Positions 13,501 through 26,900 of a stretch of DNA of 64,000 nucleotides are shown piece after piece. The notes under the pieces are model-generated. The model saw only the letters and a list, made by a program, of their open reading frames with translations. It ran no database searches and had not been told where the DNA came from. Source of the DNA: Adenanthera pavonina (lineage: Eukaryota; Streptophyta; Magnoliopsida; Fabales; Fabaceae); NCBI GenBank assembly GCA_026686845.1, contig JAIVEN010000040.1:124001-188000 (forward strand), read 5' to 3'. Both the position numbers and the translations under genes were made by a program. The stretch's first letter is position 1, and every line of letters begins with the position of its first letter.

Positions 13501-14241
13501 ACCGGGAGGCTCTAAGGACGAGAATGCCACAAGATTTGGAATTTTAAGCGAGGTAGGCAGTTTAAGCGGCTTACTCATAACAATTCGAGTCTAGTTGGAA
13601 GAAACGTGCACAATTCGGCTTTATCATGACGCCATTTTGGCCAAACCATCCAACTTCATGAAAATGCAATGAAAAGCAAAAGAAATCAGAAAATCTCACG
13701 AAATTTGAAACATGAAGTGAGCTAGTGAGTTTATCCGACATCCTCACACCAATTTGAGCCTTGGTTGATGAAATGAACACAATCGGATTCCGCTTTAACC
13801 TCATTTTGTTTGAAGGTTCCAGGTTTCTAAACATTCACCGGGAGGCTCTAAGGTGGAGAATGCCACAAGATTTGAATTTTAAGCGAGGTAGGGAGTTTAT
13901 GGGGCTTACTCACAATAATTCGAGTCTAGTTTGAAGAAACGTGCACAATTCGGCTTTATCATGACGCCATTTTGGCCAAACCATCTAACTTCATGAAAAT
14001 GCATTGAAAACCAACACATAATAAAAAACCTCACGAAATTTGAAACATGAAGTGAGCTAGTGAGTTTATCTGACGTCCTCACACCAATTTGAGCCTTGGT
14101 TGATGAAATGAGCACAATCGGATTCCGCTTTAACCTCATTTTGTTTGAATGTTCCAGGTTTCTAAACATTCACCGGGAGGCTCTAAGGAGGAGAATGCCA
14201 CAAGATTTGGAATTTTAAGCGAGGTAGGCAGTTTACGCGGC
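10549..14241. repeat. Monomeric stretch with a block duplicated near 22.6 kb
   Basis: Eleven units without a clean short higher-order period. Units at 11221, 11557, 11893 and 12229 are matched in the same order by units at 22642, 22978, 23314 and 23650. Shared private variants include CCGCATTTTGATTGAAGATTCC in the second unit and ACACGAATTTGAGGCTTGG in the fourth. This is a duplicated block of about 1.34 kb at an offset near 11.42 kb. No gene is seen. Confidence 0.8.
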
Positions 14242-17200
14242 TTAGTCACAATAATTCGAGTCTAGTTGGAAGAAACGTGCACAATTCGGCTTTATCATGA
14301 CGCCATTTTGGCCAAATGATCCAACTTCATGAAAATGCATTGAAAAGCAAAAGAAATCAGAAAATCTCCCGAAATTTGAAACATGAAGTGAGCTAGTGAG
14401 TTTATCCGGCATGCTCACCCCAATTTGAGCCTTGGTTGATGAAATGAACACAATCGGATTTCGCTTTAACCTCATTTTGTTTGAATGTTCCACGTTTCTA
14501 AACATTCACCGGGAGGCTCTAAGGTGGAGAATGCCACAAGATTTGAATTTTAAGCGAGGTAGGGAGTGTATGGGGCTTACTCACAATAATTCGAGTCTAG
14601 TTTGAAGAAACGTGCACAATTCGGCTTTATCATGACGCCATTTTGGCCAAACCATCCAACTTCATGAAAATGCATTGAAAACCAACACATAATAAAAAAC
14701 CTCACGAAATTTGAAACATGAGGTGAGCTAGTGAGTTTATCTGACGTCCTCACACCAATTTGAGCCTTGGTTGATGAAATGAGCACAATCGGATTCCGCT
14801 TTAACCTCATTTTGTTTGAATGTTCCAGGTTTCTAAAAATTCACCGGGAGGCTCTAAGGAGGAGAATGCCACAAGATTTGGAATTTTAAGCGAGGTAGGC
14901 AGTTTAAGCGTCTTACTCACAACAATTCGAGTCTAGTTGGAAGAAACGTGCACAATTCGGCTTTATCATGACGCCATTTTGGCCAAATGATCCAACTTCA
15001 TGAAAATGCAATGAAAAGCAAAAGAAATCAGAAAATCTCACGAAATTTGAAACATGAAGTGAGCTAGTGAGTTTATCTGACGTCCTCACACCAATTTGAG
15101 CCATGGTTGATGAAATGAGCACAATCGGATTCAGCTTTAACCTCATTTTGTTTGAATGTTCCAGGTTTCTAAACATTCACCGGGAGGCTCTAAGGAGGAG
15201 AATGCCACAAGATTTGGAATTTTAAGCGAGGTAGGCAGTTTACGCGGCTTACTCACAATAATTCGAGTCTAGTTGGAAGAAACGTGCACAATTCGGCTTT
15301 ATCATGACGCCATTTTGGCCAAATGATCCAACTTCATGAAAATGCATTGAAAAGCAAAAGAAATCAGAAAATCTCACGAAATTTGAAACATGAAGTGAGC
15401 TAGTGAGTTTATCCGGCATGCTCACACCAATTTGAGCCTTGGTTGATGAAATGAACACAATCGGATTTCGCTTTAACCTCATTTTGTTTGAATGTTCCAC
15501 GTTTCTAAACATTCACCGGGAGGCTCTAAGGTGGAGAATGCCACAAGATTTGAATTTTAAGCGAGGTAGGGAGTGTATGGGGCTTACTCACAATAATTCG
15601 AGTCTAGTTTGAAGAAACGTGCACAATTCGGCTTTATCATGACGCCATTTTGGCCAAACCATCCAACTTCATGAAAATGCATTGAAAACCAACACATAAT
15701 AAAAAACCTCACGAAATTTGAAACATGAGGTGAGCTAGTGAGTTTATCTGACGTCCTCACACCAATTTGAGCCTTGGTTGATGAAATGAGCACAATCGGA
15801 TTCCGCTTTAACCTCATTTTGTTTGAATGTTCCAGGTTTCTAAAAATTCACCGGGAGGCTCTAAGGAGGAGAATGCCACAAGATTTGGAATTTTAAGCGA
15901 GGTAGGCAGTTTAAGCGTCTTACTCACAACAATTCGAGTCTAGTTGGAAGAAACGTGCACAATTCGGCTTTATCATGACGCCATTTTGGCCAAATGATCC
16001 AACTTCATGAAAATGCAATGAAAAGCAAAAGAAATCAGAAAATCTCACGAAATTTGAAACATGAAGTGAGCTAGTGAGTTTATCTGACGTCCTCAAACCA
16101 ATTTGAGCCATGGTTGATGAAATGAGCACAATCGGATTCAGCTTTAACCTCATTTTGTTTGAATGTTCCAGGTTTCTAAACATTCACCGGGAGGCTCTAA
16201 GGAGGAGAATGCCACAAGATTTGGAATTTTAAGCGAGGTAGGCAGTTTACGCGGCTTACTCACAATAATTCGAGTCTAGTTGGAAGAAACGTGCACAATT
16301 CGGCTTTATCATGACGCCATTTTGGCCAAATGATCCAACTTCATGAAAATGCATTGAAAAGCAAAAGAAATCAGAAAATCTCACAAAATTTGAAACATGA
16401 AGTGAGCTAGTGAGTTTATCCGGCATGCTCACACCAATTTGAGCCTTGGTTGATGAAATGAACACAATCGGATTTCGCTTTAACCTCATTTTGTTTGAAT
16501 GTTCCACGTTTCTAAACATTCACCGGGAGGCTCTAAGGTGGAGAATGCCACAAGATTTGAATTTTAAGCGAGGTAGGGAGTTTATGGGGCTTACTCACAA
16601 TAATTCGAGTCTAGTTTGAAGAAACGTGCACAATTCGGCTTTATCATGACGCCATTTTGGCCAAACCATCCAACTTCATGAAAATGCATTGAAAACCAAC
16701 ACATAATAAAAAACCTCACGAAATTTGAAACATGAGGTGAGCTAGTGAGTTTATCTGACGTCCTCACACCAATTTGAGCCTTGGTTGATGAAATGAGCAC
16801 AATCGGATTCCGCTTTAACCTCATTTTGTTTGAATGTTCCAGGTTTCTAAAAATTCACCGGGAGGCTCTAAGGAGGAGAATGCCACAAGATTTGGAATTT
16901 TAAGCGAGGTAGGCAGTTTAAGCGTCTTACTCACAACAATTCGAGTCTAGTTGGAAGAAACGTGCACAATTCGGCTTTATCATGACGCCATTTTGGCCAA
17001 ATGATCCAACTTCATGAAAATGCCATGAAAAGCAAAAGAAATCAGAAAATCTCACGAAATTTGAAACATGAAGTGAGCTAGTGAGTTTATCCGACATCCT
17101 CACACCAATTTGAGCCTTGGTTGATGAAATGAACACAATCGGATTCCGCTTTAACCTCATTTTGTTTGAAGGTTCCAGGTTTCTAAACATTCACCGGGAG

Positions 17201-17262
17201 GCTCTAAGGAGGAGAATGCCACAAGATTTGGAATTTTAAGCGAGGTAGGCAGTTTAAGCGGC
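14242..17262. repeat. 1007-bp trimer higher-order repeat, three copies
   Basis: Three unit types repeat three times with a 1007-bp period: starts 14242/14577/14913, 15249/15584/15920 and 16256/16591/16927. The shared rare variant TTTCTAAAAATTCACC follows the second unit in each copy, and GTTTAAGCGTCTTACTC precedes the third. The period is one base under 1008 because the first unit of each copy ends with the G-less CAAGATTTGAATTTT. Copies look nearly identical by eye, so amplification here is recent compared with the rest of the array. Confidence 0.9.
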
Positions 17263-20200
17263 TTACTCATAACAATTTGAGTCTAGTTGGAAGAAACGTG
17301 CACAATTCGGCTTTATCATGACGCCATTTTGGCCAAATGATCCAACTTCATGAAAATGCAATGAAAAGCAAAAGAAATCAGAAAATCTCACGAAATTTGA
17401 AACATGAAGTGAGCTAGTGAGTTTATCCGACATCCTCACACCAATTTGAGCCTTGGTTGATGAAATGAACACAATCGGATTCCGCTTTAACCTCATTTTG
17501 TTTGAAGGTTCCAGGTTTCTAAACATTCACCGGGAGGCTCTAAGGAGGAGAATGCCACAAGATTTGGAATTTTAAGCGAGGTAGGCAGTTTACGCGGCTT
17601 ACTCACAATAATTCGAGTCTAGTTGGAAGAAACGTGCACAATTCGGCTTTATCATGATGCCATTTTGGCCAAATGATCCAACTTCATGAAAATGCATTGA
17701 AAAGCAAAAGAAATCAGAAAATCTCACGAAATTTGAAACATGAAGTGAGCTAGTGAGTTTATCCGACATGCTCACACCAATTTGAGCCTTGGTTGATGAA
17801 ATGAACACAATCGGATTCCGCTTTAACCTCATTTTGTTTGAATGTTCCACGTTTCTAAACATTCACCGGGAGGCTCTAAGGTGGAGAATGCCACAAGATT
17901 TGGAATTTTAAGCAAGGTAGTGAGTTTATGCGGCTTACTCACAACAATTCGAGTCTAGTTTGAAGAAACGTGCACAATTCGGCTTTATCATGACGCCATT
18001 TTGGCCAAACCATCTAACTTCATGAAAATGCATTGAAAACCAACACATAATAAAAAACCTCACGAAATTTGAAACATGAAGTGAGCTAGTGAGTTTATCT
18101 GACGTCCTCACACCAATTTGAGCCTTGGTTGATGAAATGAGCACAATCGGATTCCGCTTTAACCTTATTTTGTTTGAATGTTCCAGGTTTCTAAACATTC
18201 ATCGGGAGGCTCTAAGGAGGAGAATGCCACAGGATTTGGAATTTTAAGCGAGGTAGGGAGTATATACGGCTTACTCATAACATTTCGAGTCTAGTTGGAA
18301 TAAAGATGCACAATTTGGCTTTATCATGACGCCATTTTGGCCAAACCATCCAACTTCATGAAAATGCTTCGAAAACCAAAATATAATAAAAAAATCTCAC
18401 AGAATTTGCAACATGAAGTGAGCTAGTGAGTTTATCCGACATGCTCACACCAATTTGAGCCTTGGTTGATGAAATGAACACAATCGGATTCCGCTTTAAC
18501 CTCATTTTGTTTGAATGTTCCAGGTTTCTAAACATTCATCGGGAGGCTCTAAGGAGGAGAATGCCACAAGATTTGGAATTTTAAGCAAGGTAGTGAGTTT
18601 ATGCGGCTTACTCACAACAATTCGAGTCCAGTTTGAAGAAACGTGCACAATTCTGCTTTATCATGACGCCATTTTGGCCAAACCATCTAACTTCATGAAA
18701 ATGCATTGAAAAGCAAAAGAAATCAGAAAATCTCACGAAATTTGAAACATGAAGTGAGCTTGTGAGTTTATCCGACATCCTCACACCAATTTGAGCCTTG
18801 GTTGATGAAATGAACACAATCGGATTCCGCTTTAACCTCATTTTGAATGAATGTTTCAGGTTTCGAAACATTCACCGGGAGGCTCTAAGGACGAGAATGC
18901 CACAAGATTTGGAATTTTAAGCGAGGTAGGCAGTTTACGCGGCTTACTCACAACAATTCGAGTCTAGTTTAAAGAAACATGCACAATTTGGCTTTATGTT
19001 GACGCCATTTTGGCCAAATGATCCAACTTCATGAAAATGCATTGAAAAGCAAAAGAAATCAGAAAATCTCACGAAATTTGAAACATGAAGTGAGCTTGTG
19101 AGTTTATCCGACATCCTCACACCAATTTGAGCCTTGGTTGATGAAATGAACACAATCGGATTCTGCTTTAACCTCATTTTGTTTGAATGTTCCAGGTTTC
19201 TAAACATTCATCGGGAGGCTCTAAGGAGGAGAATGCCACAAGATTTGGAATTTTAAGCAAGGTAGTGAGTTTATGCGGCTTACTCACAACAATTCGAGTC
19301 CAGTTTGAAGAAACGTGCACAATTCTGCTTTATCATGACGCCATTTTGGCCAAACCATCTAACTTCATGAAAATGCATTGAAAAGCAAAAGAAATCAGAA
19401 AATCTCACGAAATTTGAAACATGAAGTGAGCTTGTGAGTTTATCCGACATCCTCACACCAATTTGAGCCTTGGTTGATGAAATGAACACAATCGGATTCC
19501 GCTTTAACCTCATTTTGAATGAATGTTTCAGGTTTCGAAACATTCACCGGGAGGCTCTAAGGAGGAGAATGCCACAAGATTTGGAATTTTAAGTGAGGTA
19601 GGCAGTTTACGCGGCTTACTCACAATAATTCGAGTCTAGTTGGAAGAAACGTGCACAATTCGGCTTTATCATGATGCCATTTTGGCCAAATGATCTAACT
19701 TCATGAAAATGCATTGAAAAGCAAAAGAAATCAGAAAATCTCACGAAATTTGAAACATGAAGTGAGCTAGTGAGTTTATCCGACATGCTCACACCAATTT
19801 GAGCCTTGGTTGATGAAATGAACACAATCGGATTCCGCTTTAACCTCATTTTGTTTGAATGTTCCACGTTTCTAAACATTCACCGGGAGGCTCTAAGGTG
19901 GAGAATGCCACAAGATTTGGAATTTTAAGCAAGGTAGTGAGTTTATGCGGCTTACTCACAACAATTCGAGTCTAGTTTGAAGAAACGTGCACAATTCGGC
20001 TTTATCATGACGCCATTTTGGCCAAACCATCTAACTTCATGAAAATGCATTGAAAACCAACACATAATAAAAAACCTCACGAAATTTGAAACATGAAGTG
20101 AGCTAGTGAGTTTATCTGACGTCCTCACACCAATTTGAGCCTTGGTTGATGAAATGAGCACAATCGGATTCCGCTTTAACCTCATTTTGTTTGAATGTTC

Positions 20201-20959
20201 CAGGTTTCTAAACATTCATCGGGAGGCTCTAAGGAGGAGAATGCCACAGGATTTCGAATTTTAAGCGAGGTAGGGAGTATATACGGCTTACTCATAACAT
20301 TTCGAGTCTAGTTGGAATAAAGATGCACAATTTGGCTTTATCATGACGCCATTTTGGCCAAACCATCCAACTTCATGAAAATGCTTCGAAAACCAAAATA
20401 TAATAAAAAAATCTCACAGAATTTGCAACATGAAGTGAGCTAGTGAGTTTATCCGACATGCTCACACCAATTTGAGCCTTGGTTGATGAAATGAACACAA
20501 TCGGATTCTGCTTTAACCTCATTTTGTTTGAATGTTCCAGGTTTCTAAACATTCATCGGGAGGCTCTAAGGAGGAGAATGCCACAAGATTTGGAATTTTA
20601 AGCAAGGTAGTGAGTTTATGCGGCTTACTCACAACAATTCGAGTCCAGTTTGAAGAAACGTGCACAATTCTGCTTTATCATGACGCCATTTTGGCCAAAC
20701 CATCTAACTTCATGAAAATGCATTGAAAAGCAAAAGAAATCAGAAAATCTCACGAAATTTGAAACATGAAGTGAGCTTGTGAGTTTATCCGACATCCTCA
20801 CACCAATTTGAGCCTTGGTTGATGAAATGAACACAATCGGATTCCGCTTTAACCTCATTTTGAATGAATGTTTCAGGTTTCGAAACATTCACCGGGAGGC
20901 TCTAAGGAGGAGAATGCCACAAGATTTGAATTTTAAGCGAGGTAGGCAGTTTACGCGGC
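17263..20959. repeat. Six-unit, 2017-bp higher-order period
   Basis: The four-unit run at 17599, 17935, 18271 and 18608 recurs in order at 19616, 19952, 20288 and 20625, an offset of 2017 bp (six monomers plus one base from the seven-A unit). Within it, the unit at 18608 is repeated again at 19280 (672 bp away) together with its upstream neighbour. Shared variants include CATTTTGAATGAATGTTTC and GGTTTCGAAACATTC. The pattern shows a longer higher-order repeat that contains a shorter nested duplication. No gene is seen. Confidence 0.82.
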
Positions 20960-23900
20960 TTACTCACAACAATTCGAGTCTAGTTTAAAGAAACATGCAC
21001 AATTTGGCTTTATGTTGACGCCATTTTGGGCAAACCATCCACCTTCATGAAAATACATTAACAACCAAAAGATAATAAAAAATCTCATAAAATTCGCATC
21101 ATGAAGTGAGCTAGTGAGTTTATCCGACATGCTCACACGAATTTGAGCCTTGGTTGATGAAATGAACACAATAGGATTCCGGTTTAACCTCATTTTGTTT
21201 GAATGTTCCACATTTCTAAACATTCACCGGGAGGCTCTAAGGTGGAGAATGCCACAAGATTTGAATTTTAAGCGAGGTAGGGAGTTTATGGGACTTGCTC
21301 ACAATAATTCGAGTCTAGTTTGAAGAAACATGCACAATTTGGCTTTATGATGATGCCATTTTGGCCAAACCATCCATCCACCTTCATGAAAATACATTAA
21401 AAACCAAAAGATAATAAAAAATCTGACAAATTTTGCAACATGAAGTGAGCTAGTGAGTTTATCCGACATGCTCACACCAATTTGAGCCTTGGTTGATGAA
21501 ATGAACACAATCGGATTCCGCTTTAACCTCATTTTGTTTGAATGTTCCACGTTTCTAAACATTCACCGGGAGGCTCTAAGGTGGAGAATGCCACAAGATT
21601 TGGAATTTTAAGCAAGGTAGTGAGTTTATGCGGCTTACTCACAACAATTCGAGTCTAGTTTGAAGAAACATGCACAATTCGGCTTTATCATGACGCCATT
21701 TTGGCCAAACCATCTAACTTCATGAAAATGCATTGAAAACCAACACATAATAAAAAACCTCACGAAATTTGAAACATGAAGTGAGCTGGTGAGTTTATCT
21801 GACGTCCTCATACCAATTTGAGCCTTGGTTGATGAAATGAGCACAATCGGATTCCACTTTAACCTCATTTTGTTTGAATGTTCCAGGTTTCTAAACATTC
21901 ACCGGGAGGCTCTAAGGAGGAGAATGCCACAAGATTTGGAATTTTAAGCGAGGTAGGGAGTTTACGCGGCTTACTCACAATAATTCGAGTCTAGTTGGAA
22001 GAAACGTGAACAATTCGGCTTTATCATGACGCCATTTTGGCCAAATGATCCAACTTCATGAAAATGCATTGAAAAGCAAAAGAAATCAGAAAATCTCACA
22101 AAATTTGAAACATGAAGTGAGCTAGTGAGTTTATCCGGCATGCTCACACCAATTTGAGCCTTGGTTGATGAAATGAACACAATCGGATTTCGCTTTAACC
22201 TCATTTTGTTTGAATGTTCCACGTTTCTAAACATTCACCGGGAGGCTCTAAGGTGGAGAATGCCACAAGATTTGAATTTTAAGCGAGGTAGGGAGTTTAT
22301 GGGGCTTACTCACAATAATTCGAGTCTAGTTTGAAGAAACGTGCACAATTCGGCTTTATCATGACGCCATTTTGGCCAAACCATCTAACTTCATGAAAAT
22401 GCATTGAAAACCAACACATAATAAAAAACCTCACGAAATTTGAAACATGAAGTGAGCTAGTGAGTTTATCTAACGTCCTCACACCAATTTGAGCCTTGGT
22501 TAATGAAATGAGCACAATCGGATTCCGCTTTAACCTCATTTTGTTTGAATGTTCCAGGTTTCTAAACATTCACCGGGAGGCTCTAAGGAGGAGAATGCCA
22601 CGAGATTTGGAATTTTAAGCGAGGTAGGCAGTTTACGCGGCTTACTCACAACAATTCGAGTCTAGTTGGAAGAAACGTGCACAATTCGGCTTTATCATGA
22701 CGCCATTTTGGCCAAATGATCCAACTTCATGAAAATGCAATGAAAAGCAAAAGAAATCAGAAAATCTCACGAAATTTGAAACATGAAGTGAGCTAGTGAG
22801 TTTATCCGACATCCTCACACCAATTTGAGCCTTGGTTGATGAAATGAACACAATCGGATTCCGCTTTAACCTCATTTTGTTTGAAGGTTCCAGGTTTCTA
22901 AACATTCACCGGGAGCCTCTAAGGACGAGAATGCCACAAGATTTGGAATTTTAAGCGAGGTAGGCAGTTTACGCGGCTTACTCACAACAATTTGAGTCTA
23001 GTTTGAAGAAACGTGCACAATTCGGCTTTATCATGATGCCATTTTGGCCAAATGATCCAGCTTCATGAAAATGCATTGAAAAGCAAAAGAAATTGGAAAA
23101 TCTCACGAAATTTGCCACATGAAGTGAGCTAGTGAGTTTATCCAACATCCTCACACCAATTTGAGCCTTGGTTGATGAAATGAACACAATCGGATTCCGC
23201 TTTAACCGCATTTTGATTGAAGATTCCAGGTTTCTAAACATTCACCGGGAGGTTCTAAGGAGGAGAATGCCACAAGATTTGGAATTTTAAGCGAGGTAGG
23301 GAATTTATGCGGCTTACTCACAACAATTCGAGTGTAGTTTGAAGAAACATGCACAATTTGGCTTTACGATGACGCCATTTTGGGCAAACCATCCACCGTC
23401 ATGAAAATACATTGAAAACCAAAAGATAATAAAAAATCTCACAAAATTTGCAACATGAAGTGAGCTAGTTAGTTTATCCGACATGCTCACACCAATTTGA
23501 GCCTTGGTTGATGAAATAAACACAATCGGATTCCGCTTTAACCTCATTTTGTTTGAAGGTTCCAGATTTCTAAACATTCACCGGGAGGCTCTAAGGACGA
23601 GAATGCCACAAGATTTAGAATTTTAAGCGAGGTAGGCAGTTTACGCGGCTTACTCACAACAATTCGAGTCTAGTTTGAAGAAACGTGCACAATTCGGCTT
23701 TATCATGACGCAATTTTGGCCAAATGATCCAACTTTATGAAAATGCATTGAAAAGCAAAAGAAATCAGAAAATCCCACGAAATTTGAAACATGAAGTGAG
23801 CTAGTGAGTTTATCCGGCATGCTCACACGAATTTGAGGCTTGGTTGATGAAATGAACACAATCGGATTTCGCTTTAACCTCATTTTGTTTGATTGTTCCA

Positions 23901-26900
23901 CGTTTCTAAACATTCACCGGGAGGCTCTAAGGTGGAGAATGCCACAAGATTTGGAATTTTAAGCAAGGTAGTGAGTTTATGCGGCTTACTCACAACAATT
24001 CGAGTCTAGTTTGAAGAAACGTGCACAATTCGGCTTTATGATGACGCCATTTTGGCCAAACCATCTAACTTCATGAAAATGCAATGAAAACCAACACATA
24101 ATAAAAAAGCTCACGAAATTTGAAACATGAAGTGAGCTAGTGAGTTTATCTGACGTCCTCATACCAATTTGAGCCTTGGTTAATGAAATGAGCACAATCG
24201 GATTCCGCTTTAACCTCATTTTGTTTGAATGTTCCAGGTTTCTAAACATTCACCCGGAGGCTCTAAGGAGGAGAATGCCACAAGATTTGGAATTTTAAGC
24301 GAGGTAGGCAGTTTACGCGGCTTACTCACAATAATTCGAGTCTAGTTGGAAGAAACGTGCACAATTCGGCTTTATCATGACGCCATTTTGGCCAAATGAT
24401 CCAACTTCATGAAAATGCAATGAAAAGCAAAAGAAATCAGAAAATCTCACAAAATTTGAAACATGAAGTGAGCTAGTGAGTTTATCCGACATCCTCACAC
24501 CAATTTGAGCCTTGGTTGATGAAATGAACACAATCGGATTCCGCTTTAACCTCATTTTGTTTGAAGGTTCCAGGTTTCTAAACATTCACCGGGAGCCTCT
24601 AAGGACGAGAATGCCACAAGATTTGGAATTTTAAGCGAGGTAGGGTGTTTATGCGGCTTACTCACAACAATTCGAGTCTAGTTGGAAGAAACATGCACAA
24701 TTTGGCTTTATCATGACGCCATTTTGGCCAAACCATCCAACTTCATGAAAATGCATTGAAAACCAAAAGCTAATAAAAAATCTCACAAAATTTGCAACAT
24801 GAAGTGAGCTAGTGATTTTATCCGACATGCTCACACCAATTTCAGCCTTGGTTGATCAAATGAACATAATCGGATTCCGCTTTAACCTCCTTTTATTTGA
24901 ATGTTACAGGTGTCTAAACATTCACCGCGAGGCTCTAAGGAGGAGAATGCCCCAAGATTTGGAATTTTAAGCGAGGTAGGGAGTTTATGCGGCTTACTCA
25001 CAACAATTCGAGTCTAGTTGGAAGAAACGTCCACAATTCGGCTTTATCATGACGCCATTTTGGCCAAATGATCCAACTTCATGAAAATGCATTGAAAAGC
25101 AAAAGAAATCAGAAAATCTCACGAAATTTGAAACATGAAGTGAGCTAGTGAGTTTATCCGGCATGCTCACACCAATTTGAGCCTTGGTTGATGAAATGAA
25201 CACAATCGGATTTCGCTTTAACCTCATTTTGTTTGAATGTTCCATGTTTCTAAACATTCACCGGGAGGCTCTAAGGTGGAGAATGCCACAATATTTGAAT
25301 TTTAAGCGAGGTAGGGAGTTTATGGGGCTTACTCACAATAATTCGAGTCTAGTTTGAAGAAACGTGCACAATTCGGCTTTATCATGACACCATTTTGGCC
25401 AAACCATCTAACTTCATGAAAATGCATTGAAAACCAACACATAATAAAAAACCTCACGAAATTTGAAACATGAAGTGAGGTAGTGAGTTTATCCGACATG
25501 CTCACACCAATTTGAGCCTTGGTTGATGAAATGAACACAATCGGATTCCGCTTTAACCTCATTTTGTTTGAATGTTCCACGTTTCTAAACATTCACCGGG
25601 AGGCTCTAAGGAGGAGAATGCCACAAGATTTGGAATTTTAAGCGAGGTAGGCAGTTTACGCGGCTTACTCACAATAATTCGAGTCTAGTTTGAAGAAACA
25701 TGCAAAATTTGGCTTTATGATGACGCCATTTTGGCCAAACCATCCACCTTCATGAAAATACATTGAAAACCAAAAGATAATAAAAAATCTCACAAAATTT
25801 GCAGCATGAAGTGAGCTAGTGATTTTATCCGACATCCTCACACCAATTTGAGCCTTGGTTGATGAAATGAGCACAATCGGATTCCGCTTTAACCTCATTT
25901 TGTTTGAATGTTCCGAGTTTCTAAACATTCACCGGGAGGCTCTAAGGAGGAGAATGCCACAAGATTTGGAATTTTAAGCGAGGTAGGTAGTTTACGCGGC
26001 TTACTCACAACAATTCGAGTCTAGTTGAAAGAAACGTGCACAATTCGGCTTTATCATGACGCCATTTTGGCCAAATGATCCAACTTCATGAAAATGCAAT
26101 GAAAAGCAAAAGAAATCAGAAAATCTCACGAAATTTGAAACATGAAGTGAGCTAGTGAGTTTATCTGACGTCCTCACACCAATTTGAGCCATGGTTGATG
26201 AAATGAGAACAATCGGATTCAGCTTTAACCTCATTTTGTTTGAATGTTCCAGGTTTCTAAACATTCACCGAGAGGCTCTAAGGAGGAGAATGCCACAAGA
26301 TTTGGAATTTTAAGCGAGGTAGGCAGTTTACGCGGCTTACTCACAATAATTCGAGTCTAGTTGGAAGAAACGTGCACAATTCGGCTTTATCATGACGCCA
26401 TTTTGGCCAAATGATCCAACTTCATGAAAATGCATTGAAAAGCAAAAGAAATCAGAAAATCTCACGAAATTTGAAACATGAAGTGAGCTAGTGAGTTTAT
26501 CCGGCATGCTCACACCAATTTGAGCCTTGGTTGATGAAATGAACACAATCGGATTTCGCTTTAACCTCATTTTGTTTGAATGTTCCACGTTTCTAAACAT
26601 TCACCGGGAGGCTCTAAGGTGGAGAATGCCACAAGATTTGAATTTTAAGCGAGGTAGGGAGTTTATGGGGCTTACTCACAATAATTCGAGTCTAGTTTGA
26701 AGAAACGTGCACAATTCGGCTTTATCATGACGCCATTTTGGCCAAACCATCTAACTTCATGAAAATGCATTGAAAACCAACACATAATAAAAAACCTCAC
26801 GAAATTTGAAACATGAAGTGAGCTAGTGAGTTTATATGACGTCCTCACACCAATTTGAGCCTTGGTTGATGAAATGAGCACAATCGGATTCCGCTTTAAC

